Shown here in pieces: positions 44,869 through 52,983 of a DNA stretch of 64,000 nt. The stretch comes from Chelativorans intermedius (GTDB taxonomy: Bacteria > Pseudomonadota > Alphaproteobacteria > Rhizobiales > Rhizobiaceae): contig NZ_JAODNW010000020.1 in assembly GCF_025398255.1 (NCBI RefSeq), forward strand, positions 62,001-126,000, in the 5' to 3' direction. The notes under the pieces were generated by a model that was given only the letters and a program-made list of their open reading frames with translations, searched no databases and was not told the origin of the DNA. Position 1 is the first letter of the stretch; every line of letters starts with the position of its first letter. A program made the translations under genes and the position numbers.

Positions 44869-47800
44869 TCAGAAGGTCAGCGTGACGGTTTTCGGCGCAC
44901 CCCGCCCGACGAGGGCGGAGAGCTGGAAGATGCGGACGGTGACGCTGTCGCCGGGGCCGAGCGGCGCGCCCCAGTCGGCGCTCTGCTGGGCGGCGGTGTA
45001 GACCGCGTTGGTGGTGGCGGTGCTCAGCACCCGCTTCACGGTGGCGCCGTCGAGGATCTCGATCTCGTAGGCCTCCAGTTCCTCGCCGAGAGGCACCTCG
45101 AGTCCGCCCCAGCTGTCGGCCGCGAGAGCTCGGGACCGGCGCGTCCAGCGGATCGTCAGATCGCCGGGCGTGCGCGGCCTGCGCCACGGCTGCTCGACAT
45201 GGGCGACCGAGAACGGCCGCAGCCCAACGCCCTCGGACGCGAAGGACTGCGCGACGTAAGTCTCGTCGCTGACCGAACGGCTGGCCGGACCGATGCGCCA
45301 GTTCCACGGGATGCCGAGATCGGCCTCGGCGATCGGCAGGGACGCGAGGCTGTCGTCGAGCACCACCACCCGCGCGCCCGCAGGCGCCGGATTGCCCATC
45401 GCGCCTTCCGTGCCGCGCTGGCCGCGGAGGAGTCGGGTCAGGCGATACCGGCCGGGCGCGAGAAGCTCCGCCGCACCCGCCTGCACGATCTCCCAGACGC
45501 CCGGCGCGCTCTCGATGGCGAGCGCGTTCGCCCCGCCGAACAGCGTCAGGTCCGTGACGCTTTCCAGCGTGCCGGTCAGCAGATCGACCACCAGCGCATT
45601 GCCGAGATCGAAGCGCGACGTGGGGCCCGCGTAGAGGTCCGAGACCAGCGCCCCGATCCGGGCGCGGCTGCCGAAGGTGGTCAGCAGCTCGAAGCCATCC
45701 GTCGAAGGGCTGCGGAACACCGCCATCTCGCCGGGCCACGGCGCGGCATGCGCCGCGACAAACGGCCGATGCGCAGGCTGGTCCTCGGTCAGCTGCGGCA
45801 GGTCCATCAGCAGCGCATCCGGCGCGCCGAACACCACGGCCCGCGTCAGCGACGCCGCGCGGGGATCGCCGGGCGGCAGATCGTAGGTCGCGCGGTCCTG
45901 GCGCACCGCCTCGATGCCGCGCGCATCCGCATCTGCGATGGAGACGAGGCGCAGCGGAATGGACCGGCCGTCGTGTTCCAGCGCCACGACATCGGCAGGA
46001 TCGAGCGCCAGCCGCGACGGTGGCAGGCGAAACACCGCGCTCTCGCGGCCCGTCCAGGCTTCCATCAGCGCGCGGCGACAGCGGCGCTCGGCCTCCTCGG
46101 GCGGCACGGCCATGGGGAAGGTCTCGGAGGAAATGCGCGTCGTGTCGACGGTGATGCGCCGCGCCTCGACCTGCGCGGCCTCGTAATCCTCGTCGGCGCG
46201 GGCGACCTGCCACTTCAGCGCCTGCGGCAGTTCGGTCTCCTGGCCGCGGGTGAACTCGAGGACGTCCCCTTCCTGCGCGGCGACGAGATCATCTGGAGAG
46301 AGACGCGCCACCGCCGCCCTGCCCCGCATGACAAAGCGGATCACGCCCTCGGTCTCGACGGCATCGAAGCCGAAGTGGCGCGCCAGCGTGGTGATCGAGG
46401 CGCGCGGGGACTCCAGCGCGTCGATGACATAGCCCTCGACCCCGCCCCATAGGCCCGAGACGTCGATGCGATCCTCGGGCAAACCGGCGCGCAGGCAGAG
46501 ATGGCGAACCAGCGCCGCCAGCGAGACCGCCCCGAGGCGGCCGGTGAGCCAGTGCCCCAGCCGCCAGTTCTTGCCGTCCGTCCAGACGTCGGTCAGCGCC
46601 GGGAAGAACGGGTATGGCCGCGCGTCCCAGGTCCAGGCGGCGCAGTCGGCAAGGTCGACCATCGGGCCGCCGTAGACAGAGGAGACCGGGTTGTTCGCCG
46701 CCTCGCCCCAATACAGGCAGGTCGCCTCCAGATAGGCGCGCTGGATCGCGTCGTCGCGCCAGCCGCGGGAGAAGTATGGCGTGAAGCTCTCGGAGGACTT
46801 CGGGTCGAAGAAGACGTTGGGCTGGTTGGTGCCGCGGTCGATGGCGGGACAGCCAAGCTCGGTGAAACGGATGGGCTTGGACTCCGGCACCCATGCCGTG
46901 GGCGTGCCGGCCTCCACCCCGCCCGGGCGGTCGTAATGCGGGTTCGACCACCAGCTGCGCAGATCCTTGGTGCGAAAGACCCACGGCTTGCCCGCCGCGC
47001 CGTCGGTGATGGGCGTGCGGACCTGCGCGGCGCGGTCAGCGTCGGAGGCATAGAACCAGTCGTGGCCTTCGCCGCCAGCGATGTTCGCCTGCAGGTAGGC
47101 GCGGTCATAAATCGCGGGCCAAGCAGCCTGCGCATCCGCATGCTCGAAGCCGTCGCGCCAGTCGGAGAGCGGCATGTAGTTGTCGATGCCGACGAAATCG
47201 ATGTTGGCATCCGACCAGAGCGGGTCGAGGTGGAAGAACACGTCGCCATTCGGCGGGTCGCTCGAACCGGTGGCGCTCCCCGCCTCATCATCCCCCGGCT
47301 GGTGCCCGAAATACTCGCTCCAGTCCGCCGCGTAGCTGATCTTCGTGGAGGGCCCGAGGATGGCGCGGACGACGGCGGCGAGATCGCGGAAGGCCTGCAC
47401 CGCAGGATAGCTGGATGCGCCAGAGCGGATCGTGGTCAGCCCGCGCATCTCGGAGCCGATCAGAAAGGCATCGACCCCGCCCGCCGCCACGCAGAGATGG
47501 GCGTAATGCAGCACCATGCGCCGCAGGCCCCAGTCGCCCGGATCGCCGATCCAGGAGACATTCTCGCCCGAGACCGCGAAGTCCGAGGGGCTGGCATTGC
47601 CGAAAAAGGCGGCCACCTGGGCCTCGGCCGCCGCGGTCTTGTCCACGGAACCCGCATAGCCCGCCGCCGGCGAGCAGGTGATCCGGCCACGCCAGGGAAA
47701 CGCCGGCTGGCCGATCTCGGCGGCGTTGTCCGAATACGGGTTCGGCAGGCTGTTGTCCTCCGGCACGTCCATCAGGATGAACGGATAGAACGTCACGCGC

Positions 47801-48867
47801 AGCCCGCGCGCCTTCATCTCCTTGATCGCCTGCACCACGGCGAAGTCGGCCGGCGTGCCGCCATAGACCGGCCGGTTCTCGGGATCACGGCCGACGAGAT
47901 AGGCGGCGGACCGGCTCACGCCGTTCACAGACCACGTCTGCGGGCTCGTGGACTTCTCCGCCACCTCGACGCCGGGCCGCACCTTGCAGGAGCCCGCGCG
48001 CAGGTCGTCGCCGAACCAGGCGACCACGAGGCTGACGCTCTCCAAGTGCGGCGCGCTGGCCTGCAACCGGTCGAGCGCCACCACCATGTCGGCGGTGTCC
48101 GAAAGCGCGTTCAGGTTCTCCGGCTCCTGCGCCCCGCTGCTGCCCTTGCGGATGCCCTCCGTGGCATAGGTGAACTCGCCCGAGGCCGGGATCATGGTGA
48201 CGGCCTTCACCAGCCCCTCGGCCGTGTCGGGATCGGCAAGCGGCCGGAACACCTCGAAAGAGAGCTGCGGCAGGCGGTTGCCGTAACTGCCAAGCGGCAG
48301 GTCCTCGAAGACCACATAGGCCGTGCCGCGATAGGCGGGCGTATTCTCCGTCCCCATCTTCGCGGCGATGAACGGGTCCGGGGTCTGCGCCTCGTCGCCC
48401 GGATACCAGCGCCAGGTGACGCCGGAGAGGTCCATCGGATTGCCATCCGCCCAGATGCGGCCGATGCCGGTGATCGGACCCTCGCAGAGCGCCACGGCGA
48501 AGCTGGCATAGTAGAGATACTCTGTGGTCTTGACCTTCGGGCCGCTGCCCTTCCCGCCGCCCTGGGTGGTGGTCCTGGTCTCCTCGCGGAAATCCGTGGC
48601 CCAGATGATGTTGCCGCCCGTGCGCATGCGGCCAAAGACGCGCGGGATCACGGCGCCTTCGGTGGCGGAGGTGATCCGCAGGCTGTCGAGCCGCGCGCCC
48701 TCGATGCGCTGAGCCGGCGCCAGCGAGGAAGCGATCCAGTTGTCCACGACCGAGCCGATGCCGGCCCCGATGAACTTGCCGATGGTGACGGCGCTGACGC
48801 CAAGGAAGGTGCCACCGATCGAGCCGCCAATGGCGGCGCCGGCGGCACCGAGCACAAGTGTGGCCAT
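44869..48867 (-). CDS. Phage tail-tip protein with GTA-type TIM-barrel domain (baseplate hub megatron)
   Basis: 1332 residues. The N-terminal Gly/Ala-rich hydrophobic helix region (VLGAAGAAIGGSIGGTFLG) is followed by a tail-hub region. A TIM-barrel glycosidase-like domain has KISYAADWSEYFGHQP and NIDFVGIDNYMPLSDW, and a phage tail J-like second half ends in a fibronectin-like repeat (VEQPWRRPRTPGDLTIRWTR). It corresponds to gene 15 of the Rhodobacter gene transfer agent and acts at the tail tip. It follows the NlpC/P60 gene in GTA order. Confidence 0.9.
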   Translation of the reverse strand: MATLVLGAAGAAIGGSIGGTFLGVSAVTIGKFIGAGIGSVVDNWIASSLAPAQRIEGARLDSLRITSATEGAVIPRVFGRMRTGGNIIWATDFREETRTTTQGGGKGSGPKVKTTEYLYYASFAVALCEGPITGIGRIWADGNPMDLSGVTWRWYPGDEAQTPDPFIAAKMGTENTPAYRGTAYVVFEDLPLGSYGNRLPQLSFEVFRPLADPDTAEGLVKAVTMIPASGEFTYATEGIRKGSSGAQEPENLNALSDTADMVVALDRLQASAPHLESVSLVVAWFGDDLRAGSCKVRPGVEVAEKSTSPQTWSVNGVSRSAAYLVGRDPENRPVYGGTPADFAVVQAIKEMKARGLRVTFYPFILMDVPEDNSLPNPYSDNAAEIGQPAFPWRGRITCSPAAGYAGSVDKTAAAEAQVAAFFGNASPSDFAVSGENVSWIGDPGDWGLRRMVLHYAHLCVAAGGVDAFLIGSEMRGLTTIRSGASSYPAVQAFRDLAAVVRAILGPSTKISYAADWSEYFGHQPGDDEAGSATGSSDPPNGDVFFHLDPLWSDANIDFVGIDNYMPLSDWRDGFEHADAQAAWPAIYDRAYLQANIAGGEGHDWFYASDADRAAQVRTPITDGAAGKPWVFRTKDLRSWWSNPHYDRPGGVEAGTPTAWVPESKPIRFTELGCPAIDRGTNQPNVFFDPKSSESFTPYFSRGWRDDAIQRAYLEATCLYWGEAANNPVSSVYGGPMVDLADCAAWTWDARPYPFFPALTDVWTDGKNWRLGHWLTGRLGAVSLAALVRHLCLRAGLPEDRIDVSGLWGGVEGYVIDALESPRASITTLARHFGFDAVETEGVIRFVMRGRAAVARLSPDDLVAAQEGDVLEFTRGQETELPQALKWQVARADEDYEAAQVEARRITVDTTRISSETFPMAVPPEEAERRCRRALMEAWTGRESAVFRLPPSRLALDPADVVALEHDGRSIPLRLVSIADADARGIEAVRQDRATYDLPPGDPRAASLTRAVVFGAPDALLMDLPQLTEDQPAHRPFVAAHAAPWPGEMAVFRSPSTDGFELLTTFGSRARIGALVSDLYAGPTSRFDLGNALVVDLLTGTLESVTDLTLFGGANALAIESAPGVWEIVQAGAAELLAPGRYRLTRLLRGQRGTEGAMGNPAPAGARVVVLDDSLASLPIAEADLGIPWNWRIGPASRSVSDETYVAQSFASEGVGLRPFSVAHVEQPWRRPRTPGDLTIRWTRRSRALAADSWGGLEVPLGEELEAYEIEILDGATVKRVLSTATTNAVYTAAQQSADWGAPLGPGDSVTVRIFQLSALVGRGAPKTVTLTF

Positions 48868-48876
48868 GCGTGGTTC

Positions 48877-49371
48877 TCAGGATTCTGGAAACAGGAAGGC
48901 GAAGGCGATGCGCCGCTGCCAGGGGAACGTCAGCGGTTCCTCGATCACCCCGAGCCGCTCACAGGCATGGATGAAGCTGTCGGGACCGGTCAGGATGCCG
49001 ACATGCTTGGCGATGGCGCGGCTATCCATGCGAAACAGCACCAGCGCGCCGGGACCGGCCTCAGCGGGCGGCACCTCGATCATCACGGCACGCGCGCCTT
49101 CGGCCAGAACTTCGCGCGGGCCCATCTCGCCCCAATCCCGGCTGTAGGGCGGGATTGGCAACGGCTCGGGGCCGACCACCTCGCGCCAGACGCCACGGGC
49201 CAGCCCGAGGCAGTCGCAGCCGACGCCCTTGAGGCTGGCCTGGTCGTGATAGGGCGTCCCGAGCCAGGAGCGCGCAGCGGCGATGACACGCTCAGGCTCC
49301 ACGCTGGCTCTCGTGCATCGCGATGCGATGCATTGCCGCCCGTCATTTCCACGGGAAACGACGCTAGTCAT
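48877..49371 (-). CDS. NlpC/P60-family phage cell-wall peptidase
   Basis: 164 residues. The catalytic Cys is in ASLKGVGCDCLGLARGVWRE and the His in AIAKHVGILTG, followed by DSFIHACERLGV. The fold cuts peptide stems of peptidoglycan, helping DNA entry at the tail tip. It corresponds to GTA gene 14. Its ATG overlaps the stop of the DUF2163 gene (ATGA), so translation is coupled. Confidence 0.9.
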   Translation of the reverse strand: MTSVVSRGNDGRQCIASRCTRASVEPERVIAAARSWLGTPYHDQASLKGVGCDCLGLARGVWREVVGPEPLPIPPYSRDWGEMGPREVLAEGARAVMIEVPPAEAGPGALVLFRMDSRAIAKHVGILTGPDSFIHACERLGVIEEPLTFPWQRRIAFAFLFPES

Positions 49372-50252
49372 AGCACGCTCCCGTCGTGGCCACCGTCCTT
49401 CGTCGCATAGCGCAGGATGGTGTCCTGGCCGGGGATATGCGGGAAGCCGCGGAAGTTGGCGGTGTTGGCGAACTTCGCGCCGCAGGTCTCGATCCGCTTG
49501 TCGCAGCCCGCGCGGAGGATGAATGCGTCGCCCTCGCTGATCGCACGCACCGGCGGCTCGAGCAGCGTCAGCACCGCGACACCGTCGGTGACATCATGGC
49601 CCAGCACCTCGGCCCGACGCCCCGCATTCGCGCCACTCGTCCACTCGATGGTGCCGTAGCTGAACCAGCCGGCCTCGAAGCCGCCAAGCCCCGAGGCGGT
49701 GAAGGCCCGGTCGCGCAAAAGACCAACGACAGCACCCACGCCCTTGAAAGCCGGGTCCTCGAGATCGACCCCGCAGCGCGCATCGCCAAGTGCAGCATCG
49801 CAACTCGCCTGGAAGGTCCGCCCCACCGTCTGGCCCAGCACATGAGCGAGCGAGCGCATCTCGGCCACGAAGGCCAGCCGCCCGCGCCGGATCTCGCCAA
49901 TGGCCCCGCGCCGCATCAGCACGCGCTGGCTCGTGTCGGCCCAGTTCACCCGCCAGACCTCCACCTCCGCATTGTCCCAGCGGCCATCAAGGATGTCGGT
50001 CTCGGTAATCCGCTCCGAGGTCAGCACGCCCTCGGCGTCCTGCGCATCGACGGACAGGTCCGAGCCCGACCGCACCTCGGAGGCCGTCAGCCCGCTTTCC
50101 GGCTCGAACTCCGTGCCGTCGAAACTGAGCGTCCGGTCGTGATCGGTGAAGCCGAAGGTCATCCCGTCGGCGCGCGTGATCCGCCACGCCCAAGCGAGCG
50201 TGGTCGTGCCCTCGTCGAGATGGGCCTGCAGTTCGGGCGAGAGGGCTTTCAC
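49368..50252 (-). CDS. DUF2163-family phage tail protein (GTA gene 13-like)
   Basis: 294 residues from a GTG at 50252. The sequence (ELQAHLDEGTTTLAWAWRI, FGFTDHDRTLSFDGTEFEP, TFQASCDAALGDARCGVDL, RAGCDKRIETCGAKFANTAN) matches the DUF2163 baseplate component, including paired cysteines that bind an iron-sulfur cluster or zinc in GTA relatives. The GTG overlaps the stop of the small membrane gene upstream. Confidence 0.9.
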   Translation of the reverse strand: MKALSPELQAHLDEGTTTLAWAWRITRADGMTFGFTDHDRTLSFDGTEFEPESGLTASEVRSGSDLSVDAQDAEGVLTSERITETDILDGRWDNAEVEVWRVNWADTSQRVLMRRGAIGEIRRGRLAFVAEMRSLAHVLGQTVGRTFQASCDAALGDARCGVDLEDPAFKGVGAVVGLLRDRAFTASGLGGFEAGWFSYGTIEWTSGANAGRRAEVLGHDVTDGVAVLTLLEPPVRAISEGDAFILRAGCDKRIETCGAKFANTANFRGFPHIPGQDTILRYATKDGGHDGSVL

Positions 50253-50458
50253 CTTCTCCCCCAGCCGCGCAGCAATGCCAGAGAGGCCAGCGCGGAGGAG
50301 ACGACGCCTCCGCCTGCACCGACCAGGGCGTAGAGGTTGAACGGCTTCAGATCGAACGTCCCCGTGGCGAGGTCGAACTCCGCCAGCCCGGCCATCGCCA
50401 GGCCCGAGGCCGCCAGGCAGGCCAAGTAGACCAGCCCGCGTGCAAGATTCCAACTCAT
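50249..50458 (-). CDS. Small phage membrane protein (possible holin partner)
   Basis: 69 residues from the ATG at 50458, with two hydrophobic helices (GLVYLACLAASGLAMAGLA and YALVGAGGGVVSSALASLAL). It lies directly downstream of the endolysin with a 4-bp overlap and upstream of DUF2163. A role in lysis timing is inferred from position. Confidence 0.65.
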   Translation of the reverse strand: MSWNLARGLVYLACLAASGLAMAGLAEFDLATGTFDLKPFNLYALVGAGGGVVSSALASLALLRGWGRR

Positions 50459-51099
50459 GATGTTGCCCTTCCCTTGAAGTATGCCAGCAGCTTGCGCCAC
50501 CACGTCGGCGCGACAACGGGCGGTGCCGGCACCGGCGCGCTTGCGGGGCGCAACAGCGCCATGGCCTCGTCCTCGGTGAGCCGCCGGATCGGCCGCGAGA
50601 CATCCACCCGGCCAGCGCGGTCCACGGACCAGACCGGGATAGGACCGCTTGGATAACGGCCATCCCGGAACAGGTCGCGCTCGGCTTCCCGGCGCGGGAT
50701 GATCGCGGCCGGTCGCCGCCAGTTCAGAAACGCGTTGGCGGCTGCAACGCGATTACCGGCATTGAGGTGCCGGGTCAGCGCCGCGCGGGCGATGCCGCCG
50801 GTGTTGTAGTGAAACGAGACCAGCGCATCGAACTCGTGCGGCGCGAGCGGAACGGTCACGGCGCGCCGGACATCCGCCTCGTAGCGCGCAAGGTCGGCGC
50901 GGAATATCCGGAAGGCCTCGCGGATCCACGCGTTCAGATCGTCGGGCATGCCGCGCGGCATGGCCTCCGGATCGGGCGGCCCGGCGGCGGCCGTGTGGCC
51001 GATCCCGAAGGTCCATGTGCCCGTGGCATCGAGATAGGGCCCCGGCACGATGGCCTCAAACCGGGCAAGGGCCACGAGGCCCCGGTCAGTCATCTGCAT
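50455..51099 (-). CDS. Phage endolysin, glycoside hydrolase family 24 lysozyme
   Basis: 214 residues. Glu15, Asp24 and Thr30 in RFEAIVPGPYLDATGTWTFG keep exactly the spacing of the T4 lysozyme triad (E11, D20, T26). FDALVSFHYNTGG and RREAERDLFRDG are further GH24 hallmarks. It cleaves peptidoglycan glycan strands at lysis. No signal peptide is seen, so a holin is needed. The C-terminal 60 residues are Pro/Ala-rich. Confidence 0.92.
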   Translation of the reverse strand: MQMTDRGLVALARFEAIVPGPYLDATGTWTFGIGHTAAAGPPDPEAMPRGMPDDLNAWIREAFRIFRADLARYEADVRRAVTVPLAPHEFDALVSFHYNTGGIARAALTRHLNAGNRVAAANAFLNWRRPAAIIPRREAERDLFRDGRYPSGPIPVWSVDRAGRVDVSRPIRRLTEDEAMALLRPASAPVPAPPVVAPTWWRKLLAYFKGRATS

Positions 51100-51103
51100 G
51101 GCG

Positions 51104-51235
51104 TCACCCCAGAAGCGAAAGGAGCAGGATCAGCACCGCCACGGCGAGGCCGATGCGCAACTGATGCGCGAAGGCGGCGCGCGGGTCGTCGGCGGCACGC
51201 CGCAGGCTGCGCAGAACACGGATGAACTCAGTCAT
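51104..51235 (-). CDS. Very small phage membrane protein
   Basis: 43 residues: MTEFIRVLRSLRRAADDPRA, then one membrane helix (IGLAVAVLILLLSLLG). Its start overlaps the 3' end of the holin-like gene by eight bases, and it ends five bases before the endolysin start. It is too short for most gene callers. Given its place it may be an antiholin, pinholin or spanin-like part of the lysis cassette. Confidence 0.6.
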   Translation of the reverse strand: MTEFIRVLRSLRRAADDPRAAFAHQLRIGLAVAVLILLLSLLG

Positions 51236-51575
51236 CGCGGCCCTCCCGCGCATTGCGCAGCCGGGCCAGAACCAGCTCGATCACAGCCGGGCCAAAGACA
51301 CCCACCAGGTAGGCCGCCGATCCCGCTGCCCCGCCCGCCGGGATGGCTTCGGGCGGCAGGCCGAGCCAGGAGGTGATGAGAGCCATCGACAGGCTGCCCA
51401 TCCCCGCTGCGATCAGCCCGCCGAGCAGGATGTGGCGCAGCGCGTCGCGCAGGCGCATCTTCGTGGTCAGCGCGTTGGTCGCGCCGCCAAGCCCGCCCCA
51501 GACCGCGAGGATCACGGCCGTGGACGCGGCAAGTTCGCGCAGCACGGCGTCGAGGAAACTGCCGGAATCGCTCAT
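51228..51575 (-). CDS. Holin-like phage membrane protein
   Basis: 115 residues with about three hydrophobic segments (AASTAVILAVWGGLGGATNA, HILLGGLIAAGMGSLSMALI, GSAAYLVGVFGPAVIELVLA) and a charged end LRNAREGRDD. This fits a class I holin topology next to an endolysin. The start overlaps the stop of the DUF2460 gene (ATGA). Confidence 0.7.
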   Translation of the reverse strand: MSDSGSFLDAVLRELAASTAVILAVWGGLGGATNALTTKMRLRDALRHILLGGLIAAGMGSLSMALITSWLGLPPEAIPAGGAAGSAAYLVGVFGPAVIELVLARLRNAREGRDD

Positions 51576-52198
51576 CGCCGGATCTCCAGGAGCGGGATGG
51601 AGGTGATCGAGCCGAGCCGCTCGAGGTCGAGGGTCACGTCCAGCGCGTCGGTGTCGAAACGCACCGGCACGTCGAACTCGAATCCGGCGGTGACGGCGGC
51701 GCCCATTGCTGGGGCCATGTCAAAGGTCACGACGCCGGTGGTCGCATCGACCGACCAGCCGCCGAGCTGCTCCGCGCCGTCGAGCGCGACGCGCACCGTG
51801 CCAGCGACCGGTTTCGCGATGGTCCGGGTCCAGGATTGCGCGCCGGAGGCGTAGGTCTTCACCAACTGGAATGCCGTCGCCTCCCCGTCGCCGGTGCCGA
51901 TCAGCTGGTCGGTGGGCGCAGGGGTGCCCGACGGCAGGCAGGACTTGTAGTCGGCCCAGTCCTTGAAGCGGAAACCGTAGAGCCGGCCGTTGCGCGCCTC
52001 GAAGAAGGCGACCACGGTGGCGAGATCGTCGGCCCGGCGAATGCCATAGGCGACATCGTAGCGACGGCGCGAATTGGCCCAACTGGCATTCCGCTCCTCG
52101 TCGCCCGAGGCGAGCTCGACGATCTGGGTGCGCCGTTCGGGTCCGCCGCGCGCGCCGCGGCTGATGTCGTCCGGAAACCGGACCTCATGGAAGGCCAT
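51572..52198 (-). CDS. DUF2460-family phage tail protein (GTA gene 12-like)
   Basis: 208 residues from the ATG at 52198. MAFHEVRFPDDISRGARGGP and then RRYDVAYGIRRADDLATVVA, FFEARNGRLYGFRFKDWADY are characteristic of this family (TIGR02217). It forms the distal tail ring in gene transfer agents. In GTA order DUF2163 would follow directly; here a four-gene lysis cassette lies between. Confidence 0.92.
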   Translation of the reverse strand: MAFHEVRFPDDISRGARGGPERRTQIVELASGDEERNASWANSRRRYDVAYGIRRADDLATVVAFFEARNGRLYGFRFKDWADYKSCLPSGTPAPTDQLIGTGDGEATAFQLVKTYASGAQSWTRTIAKPVAGTVRVALDGAEQLGGWSVDATTGVVTFDMAPAMGAAVTAGFEFDVPVRFDTDALDVTLDLERLGSITSIPLLEIRR

Positions 52199-52379
52199 CA
52201 GTTTTTCTCGTGTGGAAGGGAATAACAGGGCCCGCGCCATTCGTTCCCGCCAACTGCAGCGGCTCATCTCTCGCCGAAAGGATCCGGTGACGGAGAGAAG
52301 TCCGACTTGCGCATGAAACGGGTCGCGTCACGGGGATTTCGGAGGGAAAACCTCCACAAATTCAATGGAGGGCCCCCGC

Positions 52380-52976
52380 ATGCTCGAGCTTACTCTTGCG
52401 CTTATTCTGTTTCTTTTCCCGCTCGCCTACAGTCCCGGGCCAGGCAACATGTTCTTCGCGGCCATCGGCGGGCGGTTCGGGTTGCGGGCCTCGGTCCCGG
52501 CAACGATCGGGTATCATCTGGCGACCTTCGTCGTAACGGCCGCGATCGGCTTCGGCTTTGCCGGTGTCGCCCGCATGAGCACCGAAGTCTTCGACCTCAT
52601 GCGTTATCTCGGGTCGGCCTATATTTTCTGGCTTGCGCTGAAATTCCTGCGCGCGGGCGCCACGGACGACGACAAGGTTGCTCGGCGCGCAACGGTCATG
52701 GACGGCGCAGTTCTTCTGCTTCTCAATCCGAAAGCGTATCTGATCATCGCATTGATGTTCACTCAGTTCCTACCGGTCGACGCCAATTCCGACGCCGGGC
52801 TCGTTCTCTGGATCACGAGCGTTTTCACATTGAACAACTTCGTTGCTTTCACCGTCTGGACGATCGCAGGCGATGTGCTGATGCGACGGTTCAGGAGCGA
52901 AAGGAGCGCGCGCCCATTGAATATTGCCTCCGGGGTGATGCTTGCGGCCGTGGCGCTGTGGATCCTTTTCCAATGA
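52380..52976 (+). CDS. LysE/RhtB-family exporter inserted in the tail operon
   Basis: 198 residues from the ATG at 52380, eight bases after GGAGG; the ATG at 52365 is less likely. The N-terminal family motif is YSPGPGNMFFAAIGGRFG, and LLLLNPKAYLIIALMFTQFL is the middle-helix motif; about six membrane segments. Members export amino acids or small metabolites. It is on the plus strand between two minus-strand tail genes, ending seven bases before the tape-measure stop. It is not a phage structural function, so it is cargo. Confidence 0.88.
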   Translation: MLELTLALILFLFPLAYSPGPGNMFFAAIGGRFGLRASVPATIGYHLATFVVTAAIGFGFAGVARMSTEVFDLMRYLGSAYIFWLALKFLRAGATDDDKVARRATVMDGAVLLLLNPKAYLIIALMFTQFLPVDANSDAGLVLWITSVFTLNNFVAFTVWTIAGDVLMRRFRSERSARPLNIASGVMLAAVALWILFQ

Positions 52977-52983
52977 TCAGCGC

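Noticed and set aside
46501-49410. Long open frame (969 codons) on the plus strand opposite the TIM-barrel gene
   Set aside because: The translation has Arg/His-rich, low-complexity sequence without domains, and lies antisense to a clear tail gene. It is a by-product of high GC.
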